Of a stretch of 32,429 bases of DNA, positions 23,230 to 30,809 are shown piece by piece. A program made the translations under genes and the position numbers. The first letter of the stretch is position 1. Every line of letters starts with the position of its first letter. The stretch is from NCBI GenBank assembly GCA_002711415.1, contig PARI01000002.1, positions 4,389 to 36,817 on the forward strand, given 5' to 3'. The DNA comes from Phycisphaerae bacterium (lineage in GTDB: Bacteria; Planctomycetota; Phycisphaerae; Phycisphaerales; SM1A02). The notes beneath the pieces are model-generated. The model was not told where the DNA came from and did not search any database. It worked only from the letters and a program-made list of their open reading frames with translations.

Positions 23230-26200
23230 TCAGCTGCATCCCATCGAGTTGCCGCAGTTGAGGCAGCGGTAACACGTTCCATTTCGTACCGTGATCGAGC
23301 CGCAGACATCACATGCCGGCGCATCGCCCATCAGTACCGCATTGGACTGGTTCAGGACCGAACCCGACCCTTCCTCACTGGAGGACTGGGACGAGTCCGA
23401 CTTCATTCGTTCGGCCGCGCTGCCAAGTATCTGCGCGACGGGTTCTGATGAACTGTCCGCACTCGCGGCGATCTTCTCCGTGGAACCAGAGGTCGAGTGG
23501 ATCGTGCTCATGACCTCCTGCGAGATCCGAGTCTTCGATTCTCGCGAATCGCAGCACCTGGCACTCGAGTCCGTTCCGGTCGAGTCCGGTCGACTGGATC
23601 CGTCGGCCCGACTCGGTTCGTCCTTGTCGCTTCCTGCTTGACTGTCTGTACACGTGTGGCCCTCCTGGACACGGTTGGTATCAGTGGTTGTCGAAGTTCG
23701 AATCACGGGGTTCCCGGAATCGACCTTGCCCTGCTCGGACCCGGTGGAGGGTCGCTTGGGGGCATTCAACTCCTTGTAGCCGTCGATGAACTGCATCCCG
23801 AGCCAGCGGAAGATGTAGTCCACGAGGCTCTTGGCGAAGGGGATGTCCTTGTTGGTGGTCATGCCCATCGGCTCGAATCGCTGGTGAGCGAACTTGGTGA
23901 CCAGGCTTTCGATCGGCACGCCGTACTGGAGTGCGACGCTGATGGCCGTCCCAAGACTGTCCATCAATCCGCCGATCGTGGAGCCTTCCTTGGCCATCGT
24001 GATGAAGAGTTCACCCGGGGTTCCATCCTCGTAGAGGCCGACGATGAGGTATCCCTCGTGGCCTGCGACGTTGAACTTGTGGGTGAGGCTCTCGCGGGTG
24101 TCGGGAAGTCGTCGTCGCATCGGTCGCTCGATGATCTTCTCGACGATCCGCTCGATGTACTGCGGCTGGTCGTTCTCGGTACGGACGGCCGAGGACGCGG
24201 TCGCCTCGATCTCCATGATGGTTTCGACCTGTTCAGCCAGGGCGGCGACCTCCTCGTCCTGCTCGTCTTCATCCTCGGAATCCTCGGCCGTGGTGTTCAG
24301 CGGCTGGCTGAGCTTGCACCCGTCCCTGTACAGGGCGTTGGCCTTGAGACCAAGCTCCCAGCTCAGGCGGTAGGCCGAGTCGATGTCGTCGACCGAGGCC
24401 TCGGCAGGAAGGTTGATCGTCTTGCTGATCGCACCGGAGATGAACGGCTGTGCCGCAGCCATCATCCGGATGTGACCCTCGGGATCGATGAACCTGGTTC
24501 CAAGCGGACCGCACCGGTTGGCACAGTCGAACACCGGGAGATGTTCCTTGGCCAGATGAGGTGCTCCCTCGATCGTCTGCGTGCCGCACACGGCGGTGTT
24601 GAGCAGATCGATCTGGTTCGAACTGAGACCGAGGACCTTCAGTCCATTGAAGTCCATCGAGTTTCTCGCCGCGTCAGGATCGATCCCATGATCGCGGAGA
24701 ATGGCCTCGGGCATGTCCCAGGCGCTGAACGCGAAGCCCAGTTCGAAGACAGTCGGCAGCCGGTTTTCAATCTCAAGCAACTGTTCCCGGTCGTATCCCT
24801 TCTCGAGAAGGAACTCCTTGAGGGAGCGTTCCGGAGATCCGTCCTCGGCGGGCACCATCACGTCCAGGTTGAGCGTGCCCATGACGTAGTCGATGATCTC
24901 ATCGATCTGGGTCGACTCGTACCCGAGTGACTTCAGCGCCGGTCGAAGCGACTGGTTGGCGATCTTGAAGTAGCCGCCGCCGGCGAGCTTCTTGAACTTG
25001 GTCAGTGCGAAGTCGGGCTCGACACCGGTCGTGTCGCAGTCCATGAGCAGGCCGATCGTCCCGGTCGGGGCGATGACCGTCGACTGGGCGTTGCGGTACC
25101 CGAACTTCTCGCCGAACTTGATGCAGTCATCCCAGGCACGCATGGCGCCTTCCAGCAGGTCGCGGCTGTTGCCGATGTTGACCCTGCCGGACTTGACCAG
25201 GCCGTGATCGATCGGCACTGGAGGAATGTGCAGTTTCTCGTAGTCGGACGATTCGCGTGGGGTTCCATAAGCAGCGTGACGGTGGTTCCGCATCACCCGG
25301 AGCATGTTCTCGCGATCAGCCTTGAAGCCGTCGAACGGGCCGTGCTCGGCGGCCAGCAGGGCGCTTGCGGCATAGGACCGACCAGTCAGGATCGCGGTCA
25401 GGCACCCGCAGACGGCCCGCCCTTCCTCGCTGTCATAGGGGATTCCCGCCTGCATCAGCATGGCACCGAGGTTGGCGTAGCCCAGTCCGAGCGTCCGGTA
25501 CTTCCAACTCAGCTTCGCGATCTCCTCGGAGGGGAAGGAAGCCATGAGCACCGAGATCTCCAGGACGATCGTCCACAGGCCGATCGCATGCTCGTAGCCG
25601 GCCACATCGAATTCGCGGGCCTCGGAGTCGTAGAACTTCAGCAGGTTGATCGACGCGAGGTTGCACGCGGTGTTGTCAAGGAACATGTATTCCGAACATG
25701 GGTTGCTGGCGTTGATCCGGCCACCCTCGGGGCATGTGTGCCATGCGTTGATCGTCGAGTCGTACTGGATCCCGGGGTCGGCACAACGCCAGGCCGCCTT
25801 GGCCAGTTGGCTCCAGAGGTCGCGGGCCTTGATCGTGCGGGCCTCCTTGCCGTCGGTCCGCTGGTAGAGCGTCCAGTCCCCGTCCTTGTCGACGGCATCG
25901 AAGAACTCGTCGGTCACGCGGACAGAGTTGTTGGAGTTCTGACCGCTGACGGTCTGGTAGGCCTCTCCGTTGAAGTCGTAGTCCAGTTGGAGGCCGATTG
26001 ACTCTGCCATCTCCTTCATGTCGCCATCGAGGTGCTTCATGCCCTCGACAAGCGCCGCGACCTTGATCTCCTCGCGGACCTTCCAGTTGATGAAGGACTC
26101 GATGTCCGGATGATCGATGTCCAGGCAGACCATCTTCGCTGCTCGACGGGTGGTGCCGCCGCTCTTGATGGCGCCCGCGGCCCGGTCGCCGATCTTGAGG

Positions 26201-26922
26201 AAACTCATCAGGCCCGAGCTGCGTCCGCCGCCGGACAGGGGTTCGTCCTCGCCACGGATCATCGAGAAGTTGGTCCCGGTTCCGGAGCCGTACTTGAACA
26301 GGCGGGCCTCGCGTGTCCACAGGTCCATGATGCCGCCGTCGGAGACCAGGTCGTCTCCAACCGACTGGATGAAGCATGCATGCGGCTGGGGGTGCGAGTA
26401 TGCATCGGACGCGAGCGTGACCTCGCCGCTGTCAGGATTGGCGATGAAGTGGCCCTGCGGCGGGCCTGAGATTCCATAGGCCTGGTTGAGGCCGGTGTTG
26501 AACCACTGTGGGCTGTTCGGTGCGGCCATCTGGTGCAGGAGCATGAAGGCCAGCTCGTCGTAGAAGGCGTCGGCATCCGACTCGTTGGAGAAGTAGCCGT
26601 GCTTCACACCCCAGTGTCGCCAGCAGTCGACGAGGCGATGGATCACCTGTCGGGCGGACTGCTCCGGACCGGTCACGGGTTCCCCGGTGTCATCGAGTAC
26701 TGGGCTGCCCTCGTCATCCAGCTGGGGGACGCCGGCCTTCCTGAAGTACTTGCTGACAATGATGTCGGTTGCAAGCTGACTCCAGCTGGAAGGCCCCTCC
26801 GCCTGGTCGGTCTCGAATACGACCGATCCGTCGGCGTTGGTGATCTTGCTTGTTCGTCGAGTCCATTCGACCGTGTCGTAGACGTTCCGGCCTTCGGTGG
26901 TGAATCGCCTTGAAATCTTCAT
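23230..26922 (-). CDS. nrdJ: Adenosylcobalamin-dependent (class II) ribonucleotide reductase
   Basis: Reduces ribonucleotides to deoxyribonucleotides using adenosylcobalamin to make the thiyl radical; oxygen-independent. It has 1230 residues from ATG 26922 (MKISRRFTTEG, the typical start, with GGAAG 8 nt upstream; ATG 26937 is in frame but lacks a spaced site). Seen in order: N-terminal domain with MAAPNSPQWFNTGLNQAYG; PHACFIQSVGDDL near 180, whose Cys is one of the redox pair; FKYGSGTGTNFSMIRGEDEPLSGGG; the active-site NPCSEYMFLDNTACNLASINLL near 407; APTGTIGLLMDCDTTGVEP; the C-terminal TRESLTHKF domain. A Ser/Asp/Thr-rich linker of about 150 residues (roughly 1055-1200) leads to a zinc ribbon CDVCG...CYRCLNCG. 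There is no ATP-cone at the N-terminus. dcd lies immediately upstream on the same strand. Confidence 0.97.
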   Translation of the reverse strand: MKISRRFTTEGRNVYDTVEWTRRTSKITNADGSVVFETDQAEGPSSWSQLATDIIVSKYFRKAGVPQLDDEGSPVLDDTGEPVTGPEQSARQVIHRLVDCWRHWGVKHGYFSNESDADAFYDELAFMLLHQMAAPNSPQWFNTGLNQAYGISGPPQGHFIANPDSGEVTLASDAYSHPQPHACFIQSVGDDLVSDGGIMDLWTREARLFKYGSGTGTNFSMIRGEDEPLSGGGRSSGLMSFLKIGDRAAGAIKSGGTTRRAAKMVCLDIDHPDIESFINWKVREEIKVAALVEGMKHLDGDMKEMAESIGLQLDYDFNGEAYQTVSGQNSNNSVRVTDEFFDAVDKDGDWTLYQRTDGKEARTIKARDLWSQLAKAAWRCADPGIQYDSTINAWHTCPEGGRINASNPCSEYMFLDNTACNLASINLLKFYDSEAREFDVAGYEHAIGLWTIVLEISVLMASFPSEEIAKLSWKYRTLGLGYANLGAMLMQAGIPYDSEEGRAVCGCLTAILTGRSYAASALLAAEHGPFDGFKADRENMLRVMRNHRHAAYGTPRESSDYEKLHIPPVPIDHGLVKSGRVNIGNSRDLLEGAMRAWDDCIKFGEKFGYRNAQSTVIAPTGTIGLLMDCDTTGVEPDFALTKFKKLAGGGYFKIANQSLRPALKSLGYESTQIDEIIDYVMGTLNLDVMVPAEDGSPERSLKEFLLEKGYDREQLLEIENRLPTVFELGFAFSAWDMPEAILRDHGIDPDAARNSMDFNGLKVLGLSSNQIDLLNTAVCGTQTIEGAPHLAKEHLPVFDCANRCGPLGTRFIDPEGHIRMMAAAQPFISGAISKTINLPAEASVDDIDSAYRLSWELGLKANALYRDGCKLSQPLNTTAEDSEDEDEQDEEVAALAEQVETIMEIEATASSAVRTENDQPQYIERIVEKIIERPMRRRLPDTRESLTHKFNVAGHEGYLIVGLYEDGTPGELFITMAKEGSTIGGLMDSLGTAISVALQYGVPIESLVTKFAHQRFEPMGMTTNKDIPFAKSLVDYIFRWLGMQFIDGYKELNAPKRPSTGSEQGKVDSGNPVIRTSTTTDTNRVQEGHTCTDSQAGSDKDEPSRADGSSRPDSTGTDSSARCCDSRESKTRISQEVMSTIHSTSGSTEKIAASADSSSEPVAQILGSAAERMKSDSSQSSSEEGSGSVLNQSNAVLMGDAPACDVCGSITVRNGTCYRCLNCGNSMGCS

Positions 26923-26987
26923 CTGAACTGCTTCCATTCCATCGGGTTATTGTTCGAATCCATCCGTTTCCGTCTGACAAATCCGCT

Positions 26988-27013
26988 GCCAGGCAGCGGC
27001 AAGGCTGCCCGGC
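26988..27013. other. Hairpin between dcd and nrdJ
   Basis: GCCAGGCAGC (26988-26997) pairs with GCTGCCCGGC (27004-27013) with one wobble, around a 6 nt loop. On the minus strand it is 8 bp after the dcd stop and is followed by AGCGGATTTG. It may be a partial terminator or processing hairpin that tunes the dcd:nrdJ ratio. Confidence 0.5.
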
Positions 27014-27020
27014 AACGCCC

Positions 27021-27602
27021 TTACGTGTTCCTGTCGTCGACCATCGGGAGCGTGAGCCCCTCCTGGTCCTGGTACTTCCCGTTCTTGTCCGCGTAGCTGA
27101 TCGAGCAGGCGTTCTCCGCACGCAGGAACAGCATCTGGGCGATGCCTTCATTGGCATAGATCTTCGCGGGTAGTGGGGTGGTGTTGCTGATCTCGATGGT
27201 CACGCGACCTCGCCATTCAGGCTCGAGTGGTGTGACGTTGACGATGATGCCGCAGCGTGCGTACGTCGACTTGCCGACGCAGACGGCCAGGACGTCGCGG
27301 GGGATGTCGAAGTACTCGATCGTCTCGGCCAGGGCGAATGAGTTGGGGGGGATCACGATGTGATCCATGCCGGTCTGGTCCGTGTCGATCGTGATGAACA
27401 GGTCCGGGGTGAACTCCTTCGGATCGATCACCGCCGTGCCGCCGCTGGTGGCGTTGGTGAAGATCTTGAATTTCGTTCCGACCCGCACGTCATATCCATA
27501 GCTGGAGACGCCGTATGAAACCTTGCCAGGCCTCTTGACGTTTTTCTCGAACGGCTTGATCGGGACCAGTTCCGAGATTTCAGTGTCACACAATACGCTC
27601 AT
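27021..27602 (-). CDS. dcd: dCTP deaminase
   Basis: Converts dCTP to dUTP, the precursor for dTMP synthesis. The 193 residues have the trimeric dUTPase-like fold: [34 protein letters not shown], the nucleotide-binding [24 protein letters not shown] with the catalytic Glu near residue 128, [26 protein letters not shown], and the C-terminal Y-x-x-K-x-G-K-Y-Q segment. Length and motifs fit the monofunctional enzyme; a bifunctional Dcd/Dut cannot be fully excluded. The start ATG 27602 has GGTGGAG about 5 nt upstream. It precedes nrdJ with a 98 bp gap, forming a deoxynucleotide-supply unit. About 540 bp of non-coding, hairpin-rich DNA lies upstream. Confidence 0.95.
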   Translation of the reverse strand: MSVLCDTEISELVPIKPFEKNVKRPGKVSYGVSSYGYDVRVGTKFKIFTNATSGGTAVIDPKEFTPDLFITIDTDQTGMDHIVIPPNSFALAETIEYFDIPRDVLAVCVGKSTYARCGIIVNVTPLEPEWRGRVTIEISNTTPLPAKIYANEGIAQMLFLRAENACSISYADKNGKYQDQEGLTLPMVDDRNT

Positions 27603-27871
27603 GAAACTCCACCACCTGTCATGGTCGCCTGACGACGACCGTTTCCTCCACCAATGAACGCGCCGGAATATGCGACCCGCCCACCTGCTGCTGCTTCACC
27701 ATGAGGTGACACAGCGATTCGGACACACTGCGACACGCAGTGCACCCTTCGTGCCCCCCGACCACCTACGAGGTCAGCCGGGGACAGGACCCGAACGGGT
27801 CGCTGTCACTGTTGATGCATTGCATCGGGGCCTGTGCCAGGAGATTCCTTCCTCGCTGGTTCGGCACTTGA
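27603..27871 (-). other. Hairpin-rich non-coding region upstream of dcd
   Basis: I see no credible gene here. On the minus strand it would be the dcd leader. Three compact hairpins are visible: TCACC/GGTGA (27696-27700 with 27705-27709, loop ATGA), CACTGCG/CGCAGTG (27726-27732 with 27736-27742, loop ACA), and a two-part stem (GACAG 27783-27787 with CTGTC 27803-27807, and ACCCG 27789-27793 with CGGGT 27796-27800, loop AA). In addition GTGCC and GGCAC near 27835 and 27865 can pair. Overlapping frames on both strands (27670-28017 plus, 27766-28092 minus) lack ribosome sites and protein-like composition. Confidence 0.5.
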
Positions 27872-28144
27872 GAAAAAGGCGACACCTGTTGCCGATCGGC
27901 CTTCCACGATTGGCCCTGGCCCGACTCCCTATCACGCCCACGATTCGTCACCTCATGCGACCAAGTGGTGGGAGGAGTATCGACGGCTTCCATCCATTGA
28001 GCCGTCTGGCGACATGAGCCTGCAGGCAGTGAAACCCCTCCTCTGGGGTATTCTGTCGGAGTGCCTGCGTTCTTGCTCATGAACTGATCCATGCCGTACT
28101 TCCAAGGAGGTTCCTAGACCCTTGCACCGGCAACAGGTGCCATT
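27872..28144 (-). ncRNA. Candidate structured RNA upstream of dcd (about 270 nt)
   Basis: CACCTGTTGCCG (27883-27894) is perfectly complementary to CGGCAACAGGTG (28128-28139), a 12 bp helix joining the two ends of a 257 nt segment. Inside are a perfect 7 bp hairpin (27982-27988 with 28000-28006) and a bipartite hairpin (GCAGGCA 28022-28028 with 28062-28068, enclosing ACCCC 28034-28038 with 28045-28049). Read on the minus strand, the closing helix is followed by TCGCC-TTTTT-CT, resembling a terminator. A weak promoter (TTGCAG 28174-28179, 16 nt, TAGGAT 28152-28157) is placed to start transcription near 28141-28144, right at the 5' arm. I do not recognise the RNA: no RNase P, tmRNA or SRP core motifs. 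It could also be an early-terminating leader of dcd-nrdJ. Confidence 0.5.
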
Positions 28145-28393
28145 GGTGGCAATCCTACCCCTAGATATTGTGCCTGCAACCAGTACAGAACACTGAATAT
28201 TGGGTTTTTGTAATGATATCCGTAAATTGTTGATATTCAAGCACTTATGAGGATTATTGGCTTGGCTCTGTCCACAACATGTGGTGTGTGAAACTTGTCC
28301 ATAACTGTCAATACCCCCATATCTAGTACCTTTTTGAGCCTTTCCAGGGGGGGGAGGGCCCTTCCTGGAGGCCTGAGTAGACTAGGCGACCCC
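28145..28393. promoter_or_regulatory. AT-rich divergent spacer between candidate RNA and uvrD-like helicase
   Basis: No gene is seen. Positions about 28150-28300 are far richer in A+T than the rest of the window. They contain a perfect inverted repeat TGAATAT/ATATTCA (28194-28200 with 28233-28239). Elements loosely like DnaA boxes (CTGTCCACA at 28268-28276, TTGTCCATA at 28295-28303, each two mismatches from TTATCCACA) are present but too few to call an origin. A run of eight G (28347-28354) precedes the helicase gene. The likeliest role is a shared divergent promoter region. Confidence 0.4.
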
Positions 28394-30577
28394 ATGTCAT
28401 TGGATCCAAAGACCATCCTCTCCTCCCTGACACAGCGACAGCAGGAAGCCGCCTCGATCATCGATGGTGCGGTGCTGGTCCTGGCCGGTCCCGGTTCAGG
28501 CAAGACACGCGTGATCACGCATCGAATCGCGCACCTGATCGCCAATGGCATCGAACCGTGGCGCATCCTCGCGCTGACGTTCACCAACAAGGCGGCGCAG
28601 CAGATGCACGAGCGTGTCGAGCAGCTGATTGAAGGCGTGCATCATGGTCGGCCTCGCGTATGCACGTTCCATTCGTTCTGTGCATCGATCGTCCGGAGAT
28701 GGGGTGAACGTCTCGACATCGATCCCGGTTTCTCCATCTACGACACGAGTGATCAACGAGATGCCGTTCGCACGGCGCTGCAGAAGCTCGACCTTGATTC
28801 GGGCAACTGGACACCAGCCTCCGTCCTGTCGACGATCAGTGCCGCGAAGAACTCTCTTCAGTCAGCAGAGCAGTTCGCTGACGCGGCTGGTGATTTCTAC
28901 ACGCGTTCGATCGCGAAGATCTACACCGCGTATCAGGAAACGCTGCGACGGAACAATGCGCTCGACTTCGACGACCTGCTGCTGCGTGTCGCCGAGCTAC
29001 TTCGATCGGACAAGGAGGTGCTCGAGTCTCTTCGTCGCGATCACGGATACATCCTCATCGACGAGTATCAGGACACCAATCACGCGCAGTTCGTGATCGC
29101 CCACTCGATCGCTGCGGAACACGGCAACATCTTCGTCGTCGGGGATCCGGACCAGTCCATCTACGGATGGCGTGGGGCCGACCTTGGCAACATTCTCGAG
29201 TTCGAGCAGCAGTATCCTGGCACCGAGGTGATTCCTCTCGGCGAGAACTTTCGAAGCACCGGGCATATCGTCTCATCCGCGGATGGATTGATCCGTCACA
29301 ACTCCAGGCGGCGTCACAAGGACCTCCACACGAGCCTCGGTGACGGTGAGAAGGTGGCGATGATCCGCTGCAACGATGAGCACCATGAGGCCGAGCGGGT
29401 CGCCGAGTTGATGGTCCAGGCCTCCAGAGAGGGTGTCCCGTGGAACCAGATGGCCGTGCTGTACCGGGTGAACTCGCTGAGCCGTGTCCTGGAGGAGGCG
29501 ATGCGGCAGCACGGGATTCCCTACGTCATCGCCAGGGGCACCGCCTTCTACGATCGGAAGGAGATCAAGGATGCCCTTGCGTACCTTCGCCTGGTCGTCA
29601 ACCACCAGGATGACGTTGCGCTGAAGCGGATCGTCAACACCCCGGCGAGGGGCATCGGTGCGACCACGATGAAGAAGATCGAGGTGCATGCAACCTCGAA
29701 CCAGCAATGCCTCTCGGACTCGCTCGTGGCCGCGAGGGAGGTTTCCGGTATCGCGGCACGCACGTGCAACGCAATCGAGGGATTCACTTCGATGATCTCC
29801 AGATGGAGACGGTTCGTCGACGGGGAGGATGCAGCGAGGCTTCCTGATCTGGTGACCATGGTCATCTCCGAGAGCGGGCTGGAGTCCGCAGTGGCGGGGG
29901 AGGACAGCGAGGAGGCGAGGCAACGACAGGCCAACCTGAACGAATTGATCACCGCATCGGGTGAATCACAGCCGCCCGAGGAGACCGACGACGGCCTGTT
30001 GCTCGATGCATTGATCGGGTTCCTCGAGTCGGTAGCGCTGGTGAGTGATTCGGATTCGATCGACCCGGACCAGGGGGCGGTCACCCTGATGACCCTGCAC
30101 GCAGCCAAGGGTCTCGAGTTTGATCTCGTGTGCATGGTCGCCATGGAGGAGGGGCTGCTTCCCCATTCAAGGTCCGCGGAGGACCAGGGGGAAATGGAGG
30201 AGGAGCGACGTCTCTGCTTCGTGGGCATGACCCGGGCTCGGAAGCATCTCTCGATGCTCTCGGCAGCCAGTCGCATGTTCCGTGGTGCCCGGGCGTCCAC
30301 CATCCCCAGCAGCTTCCTTGGTCAGATTCCTGAGGAACACGTACAACGGGAGGACCTGTCCGACCAGTTCGAGCCCGATGAGCCGGAACGACTGCGAGTC
30401 GGTACGTCATCGGCACAGTTTCCCGTCGGTTCCCTGGTACGGCATCCACAGTTCGGGACCGGTACGGTTCAGGCGTTGATGCCCCGGGGATCCGTGTGCA
30501 GCGCCCGGATCCTCTTCGACAATGTCGGATCGAAGACCCTCGTCCTGGAGTACGCTCGGCTGCAGAGGCTTCGTTGA
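28394..30577 (+). CDS. ATP-dependent DNA helicase, UvrD/PcrA (superfamily 1)
   Basis: 3'-5' DNA helicase for repair and replication-fork maintenance. From ATG 28394 it has 727 residues with all SF1A motifs: Q-motif LTQRQQEAA, motif I AGPGSGKTRV near 33-42, Ia LTFTNKAAQQM, II DEYQDTN near 222, III VVGDPDQSIYGWRGA near 248, IV NFRSTGHI, V TLHAAKGLEFDLVCMVAMEEGLLPH and VI EEERRLCFVGMTRARK. The C-terminus has VRHPQFGTGTV, the Tudor-like RNA-polymerase-binding tail of UvrD/PcrA. The frame is open back to a TTG at 28295, but those residues have no homology; a convincing ribosome site is lacking for either start. PcrA and UvrD cannot be separated by reading alone. Confidence 0.95.
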   Translation: MSLDPKTILSSLTQRQQEAASIIDGAVLVLAGPGSGKTRVITHRIAHLIANGIEPWRILALTFTNKAAQQMHERVEQLIEGVHHGRPRVCTFHSFCASIVRRWGERLDIDPGFSIYDTSDQRDAVRTALQKLDLDSGNWTPASVLSTISAAKNSLQSAEQFADAAGDFYTRSIAKIYTAYQETLRRNNALDFDDLLLRVAELLRSDKEVLESLRRDHGYILIDEYQDTNHAQFVIAHSIAAEHGNIFVVGDPDQSIYGWRGADLGNILEFEQQYPGTEVIPLGENFRSTGHIVSSADGLIRHNSRRRHKDLHTSLGDGEKVAMIRCNDEHHEAERVAELMVQASREGVPWNQMAVLYRVNSLSRVLEEAMRQHGIPYVIARGTAFYDRKEIKDALAYLRLVVNHQDDVALKRIVNTPARGIGATTMKKIEVHATSNQQCLSDSLVAAREVSGIAARTCNAIEGFTSMISRWRRFVDGEDAARLPDLVTMVISESGLESAVAGEDSEEARQRQANLNELITASGESQPPEETDDGLLLDALIGFLESVALVSDSDSIDPDQGAVTLMTLHAAKGLEFDLVCMVAMEEGLLPHSRSAEDQGEMEEERRLCFVGMTRARKHLSMLSAASRMFRGARASTIPSSFLGQIPEEHVQREDLSDQFEPDEPERLRVGTSSAQFPVGSLVRHPQFGTGTVQALMPRGSVCSARILFDNVGSKTLVLEYARLQRLR

Positions 30578-30586
30578 GTTCACGGG

Positions 30587-30805
30587 TCAGTCGGCTTCAG
30601 GCCCTGCTCGATTGCCCCTCTCCAGTGAAGAAACCGCATCGACCAGGAGCAGCCTCACGCACAGTACGGCGATGATCGAGAGCAGGATCGCACCGGCCTT
30701 GTCCTCCGCAAGAACGATGTTGGTGATTGCGGCGATGAGCAGGCACGCGGCGATCACCCTGCACACGATCACCAGCAGCATCCTGTTCACGGGCCATGTC
30801 TCCAT
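30587..30805 (-). CDS. Small membrane protein, two predicted helices
   Basis: 72 residues from ATG 30805. The sequence shows two hydrophobic segments, MLLVIVCRVIAACLLIAAITNIVLA and AGAILLSIIAVLCVRLLLV, joined by EDK, then a charged tail. No family is recognised. It starts 4 bp after the stop of the upstream minus-strand dockerin protein and is convergent with the helicase gene (9 bp gap). No ribosome site supports 30805 strongly; an ATG at 30781 is an alternative. The hydrophobic pattern and compact position favour a real gene, but it is short and uncertain. Confidence 0.55.
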   Translation of the reverse strand: METWPVNRMLLVIVCRVIAACLLIAAITNIVLAEDKAGAILLSIIAVLCVRLLLVDAVSSLERGNRAGPEAD

Positions 30806-30809
30806 GTGG

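Noticed and set aside
23497-24930. 477-residue plus-strand open frame
   Set aside because: Lies entirely inside nrdJ on the opposite strand; composition is that of a GC-rich antisense shadow and no family motif is seen.
26951-26962. T-loop-like GTTCGAATCC suggesting a tRNA
   Set aside because: No acceptor, D or anticodon arms can be built around it; it is in the short dcd-nrdJ spacer beside the nrdJ start.
27670-28092. Overlapping plus (27670-28017) and minus (27766-28092) frames as small genes
   Set aside because: No ribosome site or protein-like pattern; both run through perfect RNA stems that explain the sequence better.
28145-28330. Chromosome replication origin
   Set aside because: Only two poor DnaA-box-like sites, no dnaA or dnaN neighbour; AT-richness alone is not enough.
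28295-28393. Upstream TTG start for the helicase
   Set aside because: The extra 33 residues show no homology and include the G-run region; ATG 28394 directly precedes the Q-motif domain.
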